5,479 nucleotides of DNA from Fidelibacterota bacterium (GTDB lineage: Bacteria; Fidelibacterota; JAANXI01): contig JAANXI010000054.1 of the NCBI GenBank assembly GCA_018263365.1, forward strand, positions 1 through 5,479, written 5' to 3'. Made by a program: the position numbers and the translations under genes. The notes beneath the pieces are model-generated. The model made no database searches, had not been told where the DNA came from, and saw nothing but the letters and a program-made list of their open reading frames with translations. Numbering within the stretch: position 1 is the stretch's first letter; the number at the start of each line of letters is the position of its first letter. This document shows positions 5,316 through 5,479 of the stretch, in pieces.

Positions 5316-5479
5316 TTAGGTGAACTGTTGTCTCAAGTTCCCAATGATATCGTCAAGCGCTGAGAATTCGTGAATAGTATAATCGGGATGCAATCTTTGG
5401 AGATCTTTGATATGCCGGTTGCCATAGGAGACGGCCACCGTCGTCACTCCGGCCGCGTTGCCGGCCCGGATATCCGTAT
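5316..5479 (-). CDS. HAD-superfamily phosphatase, C-terminal fragment (runs off the window)
   Basis: Reading the minus strand from the window edge gives 53 codons and a TAA at 5316-5318, with no start codon because the 5' part lies outside. The visible peptide starts T-D-I-R-A-G-N-A-A-G, then VTTVAVSYGN (11-20). This is the typical motif IV end of a HAD hydrolase (GD-x3-D-x3-A-x-x-A-G-x-x-x-x-x-V-x-x-G): Asp2 is the second acidic residue of that motif and G19 the family's closing glycine. It then ends with a normal short tail (residues 21-53), with ALDDI (40-44) as in the usual final sequence where a 'dl.el' helix closes the domain. Phosphoglycolate phosphatase and beta-phosphoglucomutase-like members share this pattern, so the substrate is open. 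It is read in the same direction as the peroxiredoxin group but is separated from it by 512 bases. Confidence 0.82.
   Translation of the reverse strand, partial: TDIRAGNAAGVTTVAVSYGNRHIKDLQRLHPDYTIHEFSALDDIIGNLRQQFT

Overview
The window looks like the end of a draft or metagenome contig from a Gram-negative-type bacterium of roughly even base composition. Bases 1-21 are not genomic: they match the 3' end of the Illumina TruSeq universal adapter, with one mismatch, so the window begins at a contig end carrying untrimmed adapter. The organism cannot be named from this sequence. The intergenic repeats and the family variants look like an environmental lineage, possibly in or near the Bacteroidota/FCB group, but that is only an impression. 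Shine-Dalgarno sites are clear at two genes and absent or weak at two others.

Layout. A 5'-truncated amidase-signature hydrolase (23-931, +) is cut by the contig end. It converges on a PlsC-type acyltransferase (1081-1809, -) across a 149-base spacer holding a GCAGAGA-rich repeat. The acyltransferase has its own candidate promoter with an overlapping inverted repeat. Next upstream is a perfect 14-bp hairpin with a 3-nt loop, followed by a weaker hairpin and a U-rich tract on the minus strand, the likely end of the next transcript. That transcript probably carries three genes, all on the minus strand: a secreted BCP/PrxQ-like peroxiredoxin (4252-4803), a conserved protein of unknown function with a GNAT-like segment (3258-4166), and a MOFRL-family glycerate 2-kinase (1930-3261). 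The last two overlap by ATGA. A 512-base spacer (4804-5315) separates this group from the C-terminal end of a HAD-type phosphatase (5316-5479, -), which runs off the window and has no start codon inside it.

How the genes may work together. Glycerate 2-kinase makes 2-phosphoglycerate from glycerate. If the truncated HAD protein were a phosphoglycolate phosphatase, the two could belong to a glycolate/glyceric-acid salvage route, but the visible 53 residues cannot fix its substrate. The translational coupling of the unknown protein with the kinase is the best functional link in the window.

Non-coding content. The large spacer holds a strong intrinsic terminator (11-bp stem, TTCG loop, T-run) pointing along the plus strand although no plus-strand gene lies before it. 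Just upstream is a compact fold with a CCTCC loop. Together they suggest an unannotated small RNA. The same spacer has an operator-like inverted repeat before the peroxiredoxin gene and a palindrome-rich element of the GAGCCTGTCGAAG type. No CRISPR array, insertion sequence, tRNA or rRNA was seen. The genes look like ordinary housekeeping or accessory metabolism, and I see no convincing new multi-gene system.
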